Of a stretch of DNA of 64,000 nt, positions 56,477 through 64,000 are shown one piece after another. The notes beneath the pieces are model-generated. The model had not been told where the DNA came from. It saw nothing but the letters and a program-made list of their open reading frames with translations, and ran no database searches. The stretch is from Salegentibacter holothuriorum (GTDB lineage Bacteria; Bacteroidota; Bacteroidia; Flavobacteriales; Flavobacteriaceae): contig NZ_FUYY01000005.1 in the NCBI RefSeq assembly GCF_900168045.1, positions 162,851 to 226,850 on the forward strand. The letters are read 5' to 3'. The stretch's first letter is position 1. The number at the start of each line of letters is the position of its first letter. Both the position numbers and the translations under genes were made by a program.

Positions 56477-58036
56477 ATGAAATATCAATACCAAATTAGA
56501 CTAAGTCCGCAAGAAGCTGCAAATGAGCAACACATAAAAAGAGCTGTTTCTGGCCACGCCAGTATTCCTAAGGAAGAAATAACTGCAATAAATATTCTAA
56601 AAAGATCTATAGATGCCAGACAGCGGGCGGTAAAGATCAATTTAAAGTTAGATGTTTATGTAAATGAAAAGTTTACTGAAGAAAAAATTACTCCACCCGA
56701 ATATAATAATGTAAGTGATAAAGAGGAAATTATAATAGTAGGAGCAGGCCCGGCAGGATTGTTTGCCGCCTTACGCTGTATCGAATTAGGATTTAAGCCT
56801 ATAATTATTGAACGCGGAAAGGATGTAAGAACACGCCGTCGCGATCTCAAGGCTCTTAATATAGAGCATATTGTAAATGAAGACTCTAATTATTGCTTTG
56901 GGGAAGGCGGTGCGGGCACCTATAGTGACGGTAAATTATACACCCGTTCTAAAAAACGGGGCGATGTAGACCGTATTCTAAAACTATTGGTAGGTTTTGG
57001 TGCTACTCCAGAGATTATGGTAGATGCGCACCCGCATATTGGAACTAACAAGCTTCCGGCAATTATTGCTGATATTCGTGAGCGTATTATTGCTTGTGGA
57101 GGTGAAGTTCTTTTTGAAACCCGGCTAACCGATATTCTTATTGAAAATAATCAAGTAGCAGGAATTAAAACTTTAAGTGGCGAAAGTATTAAAGCCAAAA
57201 AGATTATCCTGGCTACAGGACATTCGGCGCGGGATATTTTTGAACTATTACACAAAAAAAATATAAAGATAGAGGCCAAAGCTTTTGCACTTGGGGTAAG
57301 GGTTGAACATCCGCAGGAGCTCATAGATCAAATTCAATATAAGTGCGATTCCAGGGGAGAATTTCTTCCGCCTTCACCCTATAGTATTGTAAAACAGATA
57401 AAGGGTAGGGGAATGTATTCATTTTGCATGTGCCCCGGTGGCATTATTGCTCCCTGTGCAACTTCCCCGGGAGAGGTGGTTACCAATGGCTGGTCTCCCA
57501 GCAAGCGCGATCAACCTACGGCAAACTCAGGAATTGTAATAGAATTAAGACTGTCAGATTTTGTTAATGTTAAAGAGAATCCGTTGGCGGCAATGGAGTT
57601 TCAGAAAAAAATAGAGCAAAAAGCCTGGTTGGAAGGCGGAAGCACACAAAAAGTCCCGGCGCAGCGCTTAGTAGATTTTACGCAAGGGAAAATATCGGAA
57701 AATCTTCCCATAACTTCCTACAAGCCCGGGGTAACTTCTGCCGATTTAGGAAATGTATTCCCAGAATTCATTCATAAAACTTTACAGGAAGGCTTTAAGG
57801 AATTCAATAAAAGTATGCGTGGTTTTTTAACCAACGATGCCGTGGTTCACGCGCCGGAATCCAGAACTTCTTCTCCCGTAAGAATTCCAAGGGATCCATA
57901 TAGTTTTGAACACGTACAAATAAAAGGACTTTATCCTTGCGGGGAAGGTGCCGGTTATGCTGGCGGAATAATTTCTGCGGCAATAGATGGAGAAAGATGT
58001 GCCGAAAAATGCGTAGAGAGTTCACAGAATTCTTAG
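56477..58036 (+). CDS. FAD-dependent oxidoreductase (COG2509-like)
   Basis: This 519-aa flavoprotein has an N-terminal domain of about 80 residues (YQIRLSPQEAANEQHIKRAV) found in the uncharacterised FAD-dependent dehydrogenase family. A dinucleotide-binding GxGxxG (IIVGAGPAGLFAALRCIELG, G89 region) follows, then CFGEGGAGTYSDGKLYTRSK, IILATGHSARDIFELL and the C-terminal LYPCGEGAGYAGGIISAAID, which binds FAD. Substrate and redox partner are unknown. It is monocistronic as far as can be seen, 107 bp before the GH3-like gene. Confidence 0.92.
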   Translation: MKYQYQIRLSPQEAANEQHIKRAVSGHASIPKEEITAINILKRSIDARQRAVKINLKLDVYVNEKFTEEKITPPEYNNVSDKEEIIIVGAGPAGLFAALRCIELGFKPIIIERGKDVRTRRRDLKALNIEHIVNEDSNYCFGEGGAGTYSDGKLYTRSKKRGDVDRILKLLVGFGATPEIMVDAHPHIGTNKLPAIIADIRERIIACGGEVLFETRLTDILIENNQVAGIKTLSGESIKAKKIILATGHSARDIFELLHKKNIKIEAKAFALGVRVEHPQELIDQIQYKCDSRGEFLPPSPYSIVKQIKGRGMYSFCMCPGGIIAPCATSPGEVVTNGWSPSKRDQPTANSGIVIELRLSDFVNVKENPLAAMEFQKKIEQKAWLEGGSTQKVPAQRLVDFTQGKISENLPITSYKPGVTSADLGNVFPEFIHKTLQEGFKEFNKSMRGFLTNDAVVHAPESRTSSPVRIPRDPYSFEHVQIKGLYPCGEGAGYAGGIISAAIDGERCAEKCVESSQNS

Positions 58037-58143
58037 TGTTTTGAAAGGTTAAATTCTTGATAATTGTCAAGACATTAATAATGTTGATTTTGGTTTTTTT
58101 TATCTTCATTTTTTGAAAATAACCATCAATAAAAACCAGAATT

Positions 58144-59670
58144 ATGCCCATAGTAGGTTCCTTAATAAAAAGTCTTATAGACCTTCGTGATACTATAGTT
58201 TCAGAGCCTGAAGGAGAAGAAGCGCAGAAGGAAGTGCTCATTAAATTACTAAAGAAAGCCAAAGACACACAGTTTGGAAAGCATTACGATTTTGAAGCTA
58301 TATTAAAAGCCGAGGATATTAAAAAAACCTTTGCTGAAAAGGTTCCTTATTTTGATTATAATAAACTAAATGACGAATGGTGGCATAAACTTCATGATGG
58401 CGAGAAAGATATTACCTGGCCGGGAAGACCGCCTTATTTTGCGGTGAGCTCTGGAACCACGGGGAAATCAAGTAAACGTATTCCCGTGACCGATGAAATG
58501 CTGGAATCTATTAGAAAAGCTGGGATAAAGCAGGTTAGTGCCCTGAGCAATTTTGATCTTCCACCAGATTTTTTTGAAAAGGAAATTATGATGCTGGGAA
58601 GTTCTACCGACCTGGAAAAGGAAGGAGACCATAAGGAAGGTGAAATTAGCGGAATTAGCGCCAGTAATATTCCCTTCTGGTTTCGCGGCTACTACAAACC
58701 AGGTGAAGAAATTTCTAAAATTGAAGAATGGGACGAGCGGGTACAACGCATAGCTGAAAATGCTAAAAATTGGGATATTGGTGCCCTTAGCGGGATTCCC
58801 TCCTGGTTGGAATTAATGATGAAAAAGGTAATTGAATACAATAACCTTGAAAACATACATGACATTTGGCCAAACTTGCAGGTGTATGCTTCTGGTGGAG
58901 TTGCCTTTGAGCCTTATGAAAAAAGTTTTAACGCTTTGTTGGCGAGACCTATTACAGTTATTGATACTTACCTGGCTTCAGAAGGGTTTTTGGCAGTACA
59001 GGCAAGACCTGAAACTAATGCAATGAAGCTTATTTTGGATAATGGAATTTACTTTGAGTTTGTTCCGTTTAAGGCTGAATATATTAATCAAGATGGTTCT
59101 ATAGTTGATGATGCGCCAGTTATTTCTTTAGATGAAGTTGAAGAAGAAAAAGATTATGTATTGCTAATTAGTACCGTTTCCGGTGCCTGGAGATATCTAA
59201 TTGGAGATACTATTAAATTCACTGATGTAAAACGAAAGGAAATTCGCATAACCGGAAGAACAAAGTTCTTCTTAAACGTTGTAGGCTCTCAACTTTCGGT
59301 TAATAAAATGAATGATGCATTGCAGGAGCTTGAAGAGAAATTTGATATAAAAATTCCAGAATTTACATTAGCTGCAGTACGAATTGATGGTGAATTTCAT
59401 CATCACTGGTATTTAGGAACTGAAGGTGAGACGCCAGAGGAAGAACTGAAAGAGGCCTTAGATGAATCTTTGAAAAATGCTAATAAAAATTATAAAGTAG
59501 CTCGTTCTAAAGCTTTAAAAGGAGTTAAAGTAACTAAAGTTAATCCAAATATGTTTCCAGAGTGGAGTGCTGCCAATAAGAAAAAAGGCGGACAGGTGAA
59601 AATGGAAAAAGTTATGGACGAAGAAAAATTTGCGAAGTGGGAAAAATTCGTAAAAGATAAAAATGCTTAA
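58144..59670 (+). CDS. GH3 (auxin-responsive promoter) family acyl-adenylating enzyme
   Basis: This 508-aa protein belongs to the GH3 family, named after plant auxin-amido synthetases; here GH3 does not mean glycoside hydrolase. It has the ATP-binding SSGTTGKSSKRIPVTDEM, YASGGVAFEPYEKSF, the SGAWRYLIGDTIKFTDV segment and the C-terminal ITGRTKFFLNVVGSQLSVNK. It probably adenylates a carboxylic acid and joins it to an amino group or thiol; the acid is unknown. Its stop codon shares the palindrome TTAA with that of the convergent metalloprotease. Confidence 0.92.
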   Translation: MPIVGSLIKSLIDLRDTIVSEPEGEEAQKEVLIKLLKKAKDTQFGKHYDFEAILKAEDIKKTFAEKVPYFDYNKLNDEWWHKLHDGEKDITWPGRPPYFAVSSGTTGKSSKRIPVTDEMLESIRKAGIKQVSALSNFDLPPDFFEKEIMMLGSSTDLEKEGDHKEGEISGISASNIPFWFRGYYKPGEEISKIEEWDERVQRIAENAKNWDIGALSGIPSWLELMMKKVIEYNNLENIHDIWPNLQVYASGGVAFEPYEKSFNALLARPITVIDTYLASEGFLAVQARPETNAMKLILDNGIYFEFVPFKAEYINQDGSIVDDAPVISLDEVEEEKDYVLLISTVSGAWRYLIGDTIKFTDVKRKEIRITGRTKFFLNVVGSQLSVNKMNDALQELEEKFDIKIPEFTLAAVRIDGEFHHHWYLGTEGETPEEELKEALDESLKNANKNYKVARSKALKGVKVTKVNPNMFPEWSAANKKKGGQVKMEKVMDEEKFAKWEKFVKDKNA

Positions 59671-60335
59671 TCGTCATCTTCATCTATTTCGTCAATTAAA
59701 GTCATAATTTCCTCTTGCGAGAGATATAATTTCTTGATTCGTGCTTTATAAGCATCTGCAAGATGTGTGTGATTTAAGATAAAGTCTTTAGTAGCGATAA
59801 TATATTTACCAAGGCCGTGGTTTACCGCATAGGTGTCTGCGGCTCTTTCAGCTTCCTGTATAGATTTTTTTGAGGTTAGATATTTAATGCCGAACCAAAC
59901 CATATTTAGCGCGCTGCGTTCGCGATAGTCCATGATATGTCCCAATTCGTGGCCAATCCAACCAATTAATACTTCTGAAGGAACATTTTTTACATCAAAA
60001 ATTTCATCTTCAATTTTTATATGTTCACTGATCATAACAAAATAAGAACGCTTTTTCTTATTTTTTAATAAGCCTGAAAGTTTAGGCTGAGCTTGCATAA
60101 AAGATTTTTGGATCTTCTTTTTAAATTTGAACTCAATAGGCGTATTTTTTAATTCAGGATAATGGGAAAGCGCAATGTAGGTTTCCCGCCAAATTTCATC
60201 TGGCACTATTTTGTTTTCAAACTTTAAAGTGTCTTTTTGTTTCATGGTATTTTGTGCATAAAGGGCACTCCAATTCAATAGAACTATTAAAATTGAAGTT
60301 AGTGTTATAACGTAAGTTTTAGGCCAAGTTGTCAA
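59667..60335 (-). CDS. Secreted zinc metalloprotease-like protein (HExxH)
   Basis: This 222-aa protein has an uncleaved-signal-like hydrophobic N-terminus (VITLTSILIVLLNWSALYAQ). The zinc-binding motif HELGH gives H129, E130 and H133, and a downstream ERAAD (E163) is the likely third ligand, as in gluzincins of the M48-like kind. It lacks other domains, which is short for known proteases of this group. Substrate unknown. It overlaps the GH3-family gene by 4 bp in a convergent arrangement. Confidence 0.85.
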   Translation of the reverse strand: MTTWPKTYVITLTSILIVLLNWSALYAQNTMKQKDTLKFENKIVPDEIWRETYIALSHYPELKNTPIEFKFKKKIQKSFMQAQPKLSGLLKNKKKRSYFVMISEHIKIEDEIFDVKNVPSEVLIGWIGHELGHIMDYRERSALNMVWFGIKYLTSKKSIQEAERAADTYAVNHGLGKYIIATKDFILNHTHLADAYKARIKKLYLSQEEIMTLIDEIDEDDD

Positions 60336-60414
60336 ATTTAATTTCTTTATTTTCTGTTTAAAAATATAGCATACTTAGCAGTTTGCACCAAAAATGAGGT
60401 TATAAAATAAACAT

Positions 60415-60447
60415 AAAAAAAGGTCGCCTTTAGAAGGGACCTTTTTT
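60415..60447 (-). terminator. Terminator downstream of the DUF4168 gene
   Basis: AAAAAAAGGTC at 60415-60425 pairs with GACCTTTTTT at 60438-60447. The A/T tails make it work on both strands. It lies 24 bp past the DUF4168 stop codon. Confidence 0.85.
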
Positions 60448-60470
60448 AAAATTTCTAAAGATATTAGAGA

Positions 60471-60950
60471 TTATCCTTGCATTAGCTTTTGTAAACGCTG
60501 TTGTAGTTCGGTATCGGTTTGAAGTGCCATGGCTATTTTTTCGTAACGGGCAACCTCGAGACCTTGATTTGAAATAGCATCTTCCATTTCTTTTTGGAAT
60601 TTACCTTGCATACTTTCAATTTCTGCAACTACAGCTTTATGTTTCTTCTTTTCTTCTTCTGTGGCATCACTTTCGGTATTTGGGTCTAGAGCTGCCTGGT
60701 GAATTTCATTAAAACGTTGAATATCAAATCCGCTATCTTCAACTTTCTTCGCCATTTCCTGTTGCGCCTTCTGATTTACCATTCTAATTCTTTGATAAGC
60801 ATCAGCAAATTTAGAAAGCTCTGCGTCGCTAACATCTATTTCTACAGTTTGTTGCTGTTGCGGTAATTGCTGGGTTTGAGCAAATACACTTGTGCTACCC
60901 ATAAGGGCGAAAGCGATTAATAAACCTGCAATCTTCTTTGACTTAATCAT
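60471..60950 (-). CDS. DUF4168 family secreted protein
   Basis: This 159-aa protein has a signal peptide (TSVFAQ) and a Gln-rich linker (QLPQQQQTVE). Its helical body fits DUF4168 (LSKFADAYQRIRMVNQKAQQ, then ISNQGLEVARYEKIAMALQT). It is probably periplasmic. The function of the family is not established. It is monocistronic with a strong terminator. Confidence 0.9.
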   Translation of the reverse strand: MIKSKKIAGLLIAFALMGSTSVFAQTQQLPQQQQTVEIDVSDAELSKFADAYQRIRMVNQKAQQEMAKKVEDSGFDIQRFNEIHQAALDPNTESDATEEEKKKHKAVVAEIESMQGKFQKEMEDAISNQGLEVARYEKIAMALQTDTELQQRLQKLMQG

Positions 60951-61196
60951 AATCTTTGTTTAAAGTTTTTGAATAGCTTGCAATCTATAAATACGTTATT
61001 GCGATTCAAAAAATATAGATCAATAATTATTGTTTTTTAGAGAAGCTTAACTCAAATTGAATAGGATGTTAAATTTCACGACCTAATAGTATGATTTTCG
61101 ATTTAAACTTTTGTAATTCCAATTATTTATAAATCAGTTTTAAGAAGAATAGATTTCTATACTTCAATATTCTTTGGGAACAACTGGGTTTTTAGT

Positions 61197-63065
61197 TTAT
61201 TTAAATCCCCTGGCAGGAATAACTTCCAGGCTAATAGGTTCACCAATATTTTCTTCTATCTCTCTTTTAATTTCTCTAATTTCAGCTCCTCCCAAATTAT
61301 TTGGGCTTACCAGGGTAAGGGAAACTCTAAGTGGAGTGCCAAACCTCACTTTTACGTTTCTAATAACCAATTCATTTATGGTAGCTCCTTCTAATTCGCG
61401 GGTTATACTTGCTTCTTTTTGAATACGGTTAAAGGAGAGTGATAGGGGGACCATTACCATTCCAATTAGAATCAAGGTATAGATTAAGCCTAGTTTAGCT
61501 CTTTTAAATGGAGCGAACCCCAACACAAGAAAGGTAATCCCGGCAAACATAATAATCCCGGCGAGGTTGGTTAGATATAATAGGAATGCTCCCGAAAATA
61601 CCTGCCAGTCCCACCAGCCAATTCCTATGCCGGCTACTGCTAATGGAGGCACTAAAGCAACTGCAATAGCTACCCCTGCCAAACTTTTTGCAATACCTTC
61701 TTTGGCGTGGGCATAGGCGGCAGCGACTCCAGAGACTATGGCAATACCCATATCTAATAGGGTAGGAGAGAGCCTGGCATCTATTTCAGAAGTTATTAGT
61801 TTTATAGGGATAATAAGACTTACTCCCGCTGAAAACAATAAAGAAACTCCCGTTCCAATTAAAATTGTAATAACTCCCTGTTTGAGCATTCTCTTATCAT
61901 AACGTACCATACCCATTGCGAAAGAGACGATTGGAGCAATAATTGGAGCCAGGATCATGGCACCAATTATTACAGGAGAAGAATCACCAAAAAGGCCAAA
62001 TGTTGCAATTAGGGTAGATAAAATCATCATGACAACATAGACAGAAGTGGTTTTAGAGTTCTCCCGTAATACCTTAAATAATTCCTGAAATTCTTCAGTG
62101 GTAGCTCTGGGATATATGGGAAGGGTGCGTTTGGTTAATTCTTCACGTTTTTCTCCGGTTGGTAAAGTATTGGTTTTAATACTTTTTTTGAGATTAGCTT
62201 CTTCTTTTTCCGAGCCATATTTACTGGATTGGGCGAGGAGCAATGATTCTGGCTCTACCCTAATGGCTATTTGTTCTGCCTGGTCTTTTTCGCCATCTAC
62301 CGTAAATTCAATAGAAGCATTGTTTTTTATTTTAAGTTTGGTAATTCTTATTCTTCCTATAAAAGATGGAGCTATATCTAATTGCTTTCCAAAAGGGATT
62401 AAACTGCGCAATAAAAACCAGACTAATTGTAATAGATTGGTAGGCGAAATAATAAGTGCACTAAACATTCCATCATTTAAAGTACTATCTGAAACCAATC
62501 TTCTGGCTACTACCGAACTTAGTGCATGTTCCACCACAATTATCCCCAAAGCCGATGTGTGAATTATCTTTTCGTCTTCAGAAGTTATTTCATAGGAATT
62601 ATGGGAAAGGGAAGATAAGCGTCTAATGTTTTTATAGAAGGAAAAGAGTTCACGAAATACATTATTATTCTGATGTTCTTCAGTAAAAATAAAAACATTA
62701 CCAATATTTACCGATTGGAATACGGGCGTGTTATTACAGAAGAGCATATCCAGTTTATGTACTTCTTTATTATTTAGGATTTCCTCTATAACTTTTTCTG
62801 GATCGTTTGAAATACCTAAACCTTTCGTGGTATACGTATTTTCGGGATGAGGTAAAATACCAATTTTGATTTTTTGCTGTGCTGCTTTGGGTAAAAATGC
62901 CCTTAAGAACTCATCACTTAAATAAGTTACTAAAATATCCTCATCGCTAATTTTAAAATCTACTTCTGGATAATTTAGAATTTCTTTTTCAGTATTTTCT
63001 AATAATGGAAAAATATCCTCTTCCATTTTCGCCCTATCCTTAGGGTGATGTACAATATACAGCAT
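61197..63065 (-). CDS. Fusion of a lipid-kinase-like domain and a DUF389 membrane domain
   Basis: This 622-aa protein has an N-terminal half (about 1-290) resembling diacylglycerol/sphingosine-kinase folds (GILPHPENTYTTKGLGISND in the position of the nucleotide-binding loop, LNDGMFSALIISPTNLLQLV, VDGEKDQAEQIAIRVEP). The canonical kinase GGDGT motif is not visible, so catalysis is doubtful. The C-terminal half is a DUF389/TIGR00341 membrane domain with about six helices (PVIIGAMILAPIIAPIVSFA, VAIAVALVPPLAVAGIGIGW). The start follows the ATG giving MLYIVHHPKDR. The architecture suggests that the soluble part controls a transporter or channel, but nothing is known of what it moves. Confidence 0.88.
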   Translation of the reverse strand: MLYIVHHPKDRAKMEEDIFPLLENTEKEILNYPEVDFKISDEDILVTYLSDEFLRAFLPKAAQQKIKIGILPHPENTYTTKGLGISNDPEKVIEEILNNKEVHKLDMLFCNNTPVFQSVNIGNVFIFTEEHQNNNVFRELFSFYKNIRRLSSLSHNSYEITSEDEKIIHTSALGIIVVEHALSSVVARRLVSDSTLNDGMFSALIISPTNLLQLVWFLLRSLIPFGKQLDIAPSFIGRIRITKLKIKNNASIEFTVDGEKDQAEQIAIRVEPESLLLAQSSKYGSEKEEANLKKSIKTNTLPTGEKREELTKRTLPIYPRATTEEFQELFKVLRENSKTTSVYVVMMILSTLIATFGLFGDSSPVIIGAMILAPIIAPIVSFAMGMVRYDKRMLKQGVITILIGTGVSLLFSAGVSLIIPIKLITSEIDARLSPTLLDMGIAIVSGVAAAYAHAKEGIAKSLAGVAIAVALVPPLAVAGIGIGWWDWQVFSGAFLLYLTNLAGIIMFAGITFLVLGFAPFKRAKLGLIYTLILIGMVMVPLSLSFNRIQKEASITRELEGATINELVIRNVKVRFGTPLRVSLTLVSPNNLGGAEIREIKREIEENIGEPISLEVIPARGFK

Positions 63066-63254
63066 AGTTAGTTATTGCGATTGCAAAGCAAGGTACGGTT
63101 TTTTGAAATCGGTACTAAATGTTTAACCTGAGTTTTGGAGTTAACCTAAAGCAGTTTTAGTTTTCATTTATTAGAAATATAGTAGACGCCAGTTTTATTG
63201 TCGTTCCAATTCTCAAAGCGTACTTTTTTATTGGCACCGCCAAAGGATGTAATA

Positions 63255-63329
63255 CCCCGACGCTTGCTTCGAAATTAAAAATTTGTTTCCAACGAATGCC
63301 TCGTGGGCTTGCCCCGAGGTAGTTTACTT
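63255..63329. repeat. Dispersed GCTTGC-centred palindromic repeats (two copies)
   Basis: CCCGACGCTTGCTTCGAAATT (63257-63277, quoted in shortened form as GACGCTTGCTTCGAAATT) and GAATGCCTCGTGGGCTTGCC followed by CCGAGGTAGTTTAC (63294-63327) lie 15-20 bp apart. The same two-part layout is present at 32719-32797. They precede the transposase fragment. Confidence 0.7.
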
Positions 63330-63491
63330 TACCCGGCGTTAGATCTGTTGAATTTCTATTTTCAATAGGTAAAAATGCTTGCTTCAGTAACCGGCTTTAT
63401 CTTCTTTTTTAATTAAATATACAGAAGAATAGTTTTTTTGTAAAAAATGGTCTTTATTACTATTTTGAAGAAAACTTTTTTGCATATCCGT

Positions 63492-64000
63492 TTAACGTCC
63501 AGTAGCTGTAATGCCTGCTATTATTAACCTGTTGAATATTTTGTCTCCAAAATACCTTCTGTTGAGTTTGTAAATGAACTCATTGAGATATAATTGCAGA
63601 TATTTTCTCTTTATTTTATGGAATTTCTGCAAGTCTTTTTTTGCATTTCCAATAGCAATGTGAACCCATCTTAGGGTCTGCTTTGTTGTCTGCTGGCTTG
63701 ATTTTTCGGTCATATGTATACTCACATAATCTTCTATATTAAGATAGGATGTGCTTTTATCTGAAAATATAATAGCTTTTTCGCCATCAATGGCCTTTTT
63801 TAGTGCTTGGTCAGCGTTGTCTGCCTTGTGATCGTCGAGCGCCCTTGCCTTAAAATAACGACATTGCCGGTTTATTTTCCTGGTTTCTATATCCTCAAGT
63901 ATAGTACTCTCTGCCATCACCATCACATTGGATTTAGTCTTGCTGCCCCGACCGGCTTTCTGCTTATTGCGCTCTACTGCCGAAGCTTCGACAGAAAAAT
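63492..64000 (-). CDS. IS1595-type (ISXO2-like) transposase, 3' part
   Basis: The frame is open to the window edge, so the N-terminus lies outside. The visible 169 codons contain SVEASAVERNKQKAGRGSK upstream of VMVMAESTILEDIETRKI, and the C-terminal ISXO2-like pattern VHIAIGNAKKDLQKFHKIKR then YLNEFIYKLNRRYFGDKIFN. Catalytic Asp residues of the DDE fold are partly included (the Asp in IFSDKSTSY). Inverted repeats and target duplications cannot be judged because the element runs off the window. The left end of the element lies in the repeat-rich gap at 63.07-63.49 kb. Confidence 0.8.
   Translation of the reverse strand, partial: FSVEASAVERNKQKAGRGSKTKSNVMVMAESTILEDIETRKINRQCRYFKARALDDHKADNADQALKKAIDGEKAIIFSDKSTSYLNIEDYVSIHMTEKSSQQTTKQTLRWVHIAIGNAKKDLQKFHKIKRKYLQLYLNEFIYKLNRRYFGDKIFNRLIIAGITATGR

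Noticed and set aside
57804..58268. Open frame of 154 codons on the minus strand
   Set aside because: It spans the end of the FAD oxidoreductase gene, the gap and the start of the GH3-family gene; no motif and no plausible start.
62098..62562. Open frame of 154 codons on the plus strand
   Set aside because: It is antisense to the lipid-kinase-like/DUF389 gene and shows no recognisable motif.

Overview
The window is AT-rich chromosomal DNA of a member of the Bacteroidota, almost certainly a marine or saline Flavobacteriaceae of the Gramella/Salegentibacter/Zunongwangia kind. This rests on SusC/SusD pairs, BACON domains, Reg_prop/Y_Y_Y regulators, many -AQ signal peptides, TAnnTTTG-type -7 boxes and S1 sulfatases. 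The genus is an inference; no rRNA or tRNA gene is present.

Layout. (1) 1-2720, plus strand: the end of a SusC gene, a SusD lipoprotein and a TlpA-like thioredoxin lipoprotein, closed by a terminator. (2) 3144-36039: a large polysaccharide utilisation locus (PUL), almost all on the minus strand. It holds two complete SusC/SusD pairs (15.0-20.3 kb and 24.1-29.3 kb), a four-BACON GH16 surface lipoprotein, a small GH16, two GH20 hexosaminidases, one GH2, one GH31, three S1 sulfatases and a divergent 1014-aa Reg_prop/Y_Y_Y/HTH regulator. At 22.5-23.2 kb lies a decayed second copy of that regulator with a recognisably conserved upstream region. The enzyme set (endo-GH16, beta-hexosaminidases, a GH2, sulfatases) best fits a sulfated glycan with beta-linked N-acetylhexosamine and galactose, such as keratan sulfate or a mucin-like glycan. 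That substrate is inferred.

(3) 36-42 kb, signalling: a 49-aa membrane peptide, a GAF histidine kinase, a secreted protein of unknown function, a LytTR response regulator with its LytS-type kinase, and a DJ-1/PfpI protein. (4) 42-50 kb, housekeeping: miaA, a voltage-gated-type K+ channel, a DnaQ/GIY-YIG nuclease, a YggS protein, a DUF1015 protein, 3-hydroxyacyl-CoA dehydrogenase, a Gfo/Idh oxidoreductase and pcm. (5) 50.5-61 kb: yidC, pyrG; a compact AhpD-like / kinase-without-ATPase / response regulator / DUF3820 operon; an FAD oxidoreductase; a GH3-type adenylating enzyme; a zinc metalloprotease; a DUF4168 protein. (6) 61-64 kb: a lipid-kinase-like/DUF389 fusion and the 3' part of an IS1595-type transposase cut by the window edge.

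Several dispersed non-coding repeat families lie between genes (32.7, 39.1, 42.1, 42.3, 47.6, 50.4 and 63.3 kb). Hairpins stand at many junctions of the PUL and probably divide it into separately accumulating transcripts. The most noteworthy signal is the regulator pseudogene together with a shared 22-bp-period direct repeat upstream of both regulator copies. It suggests that two neighbouring PULs came under one surviving regulator.
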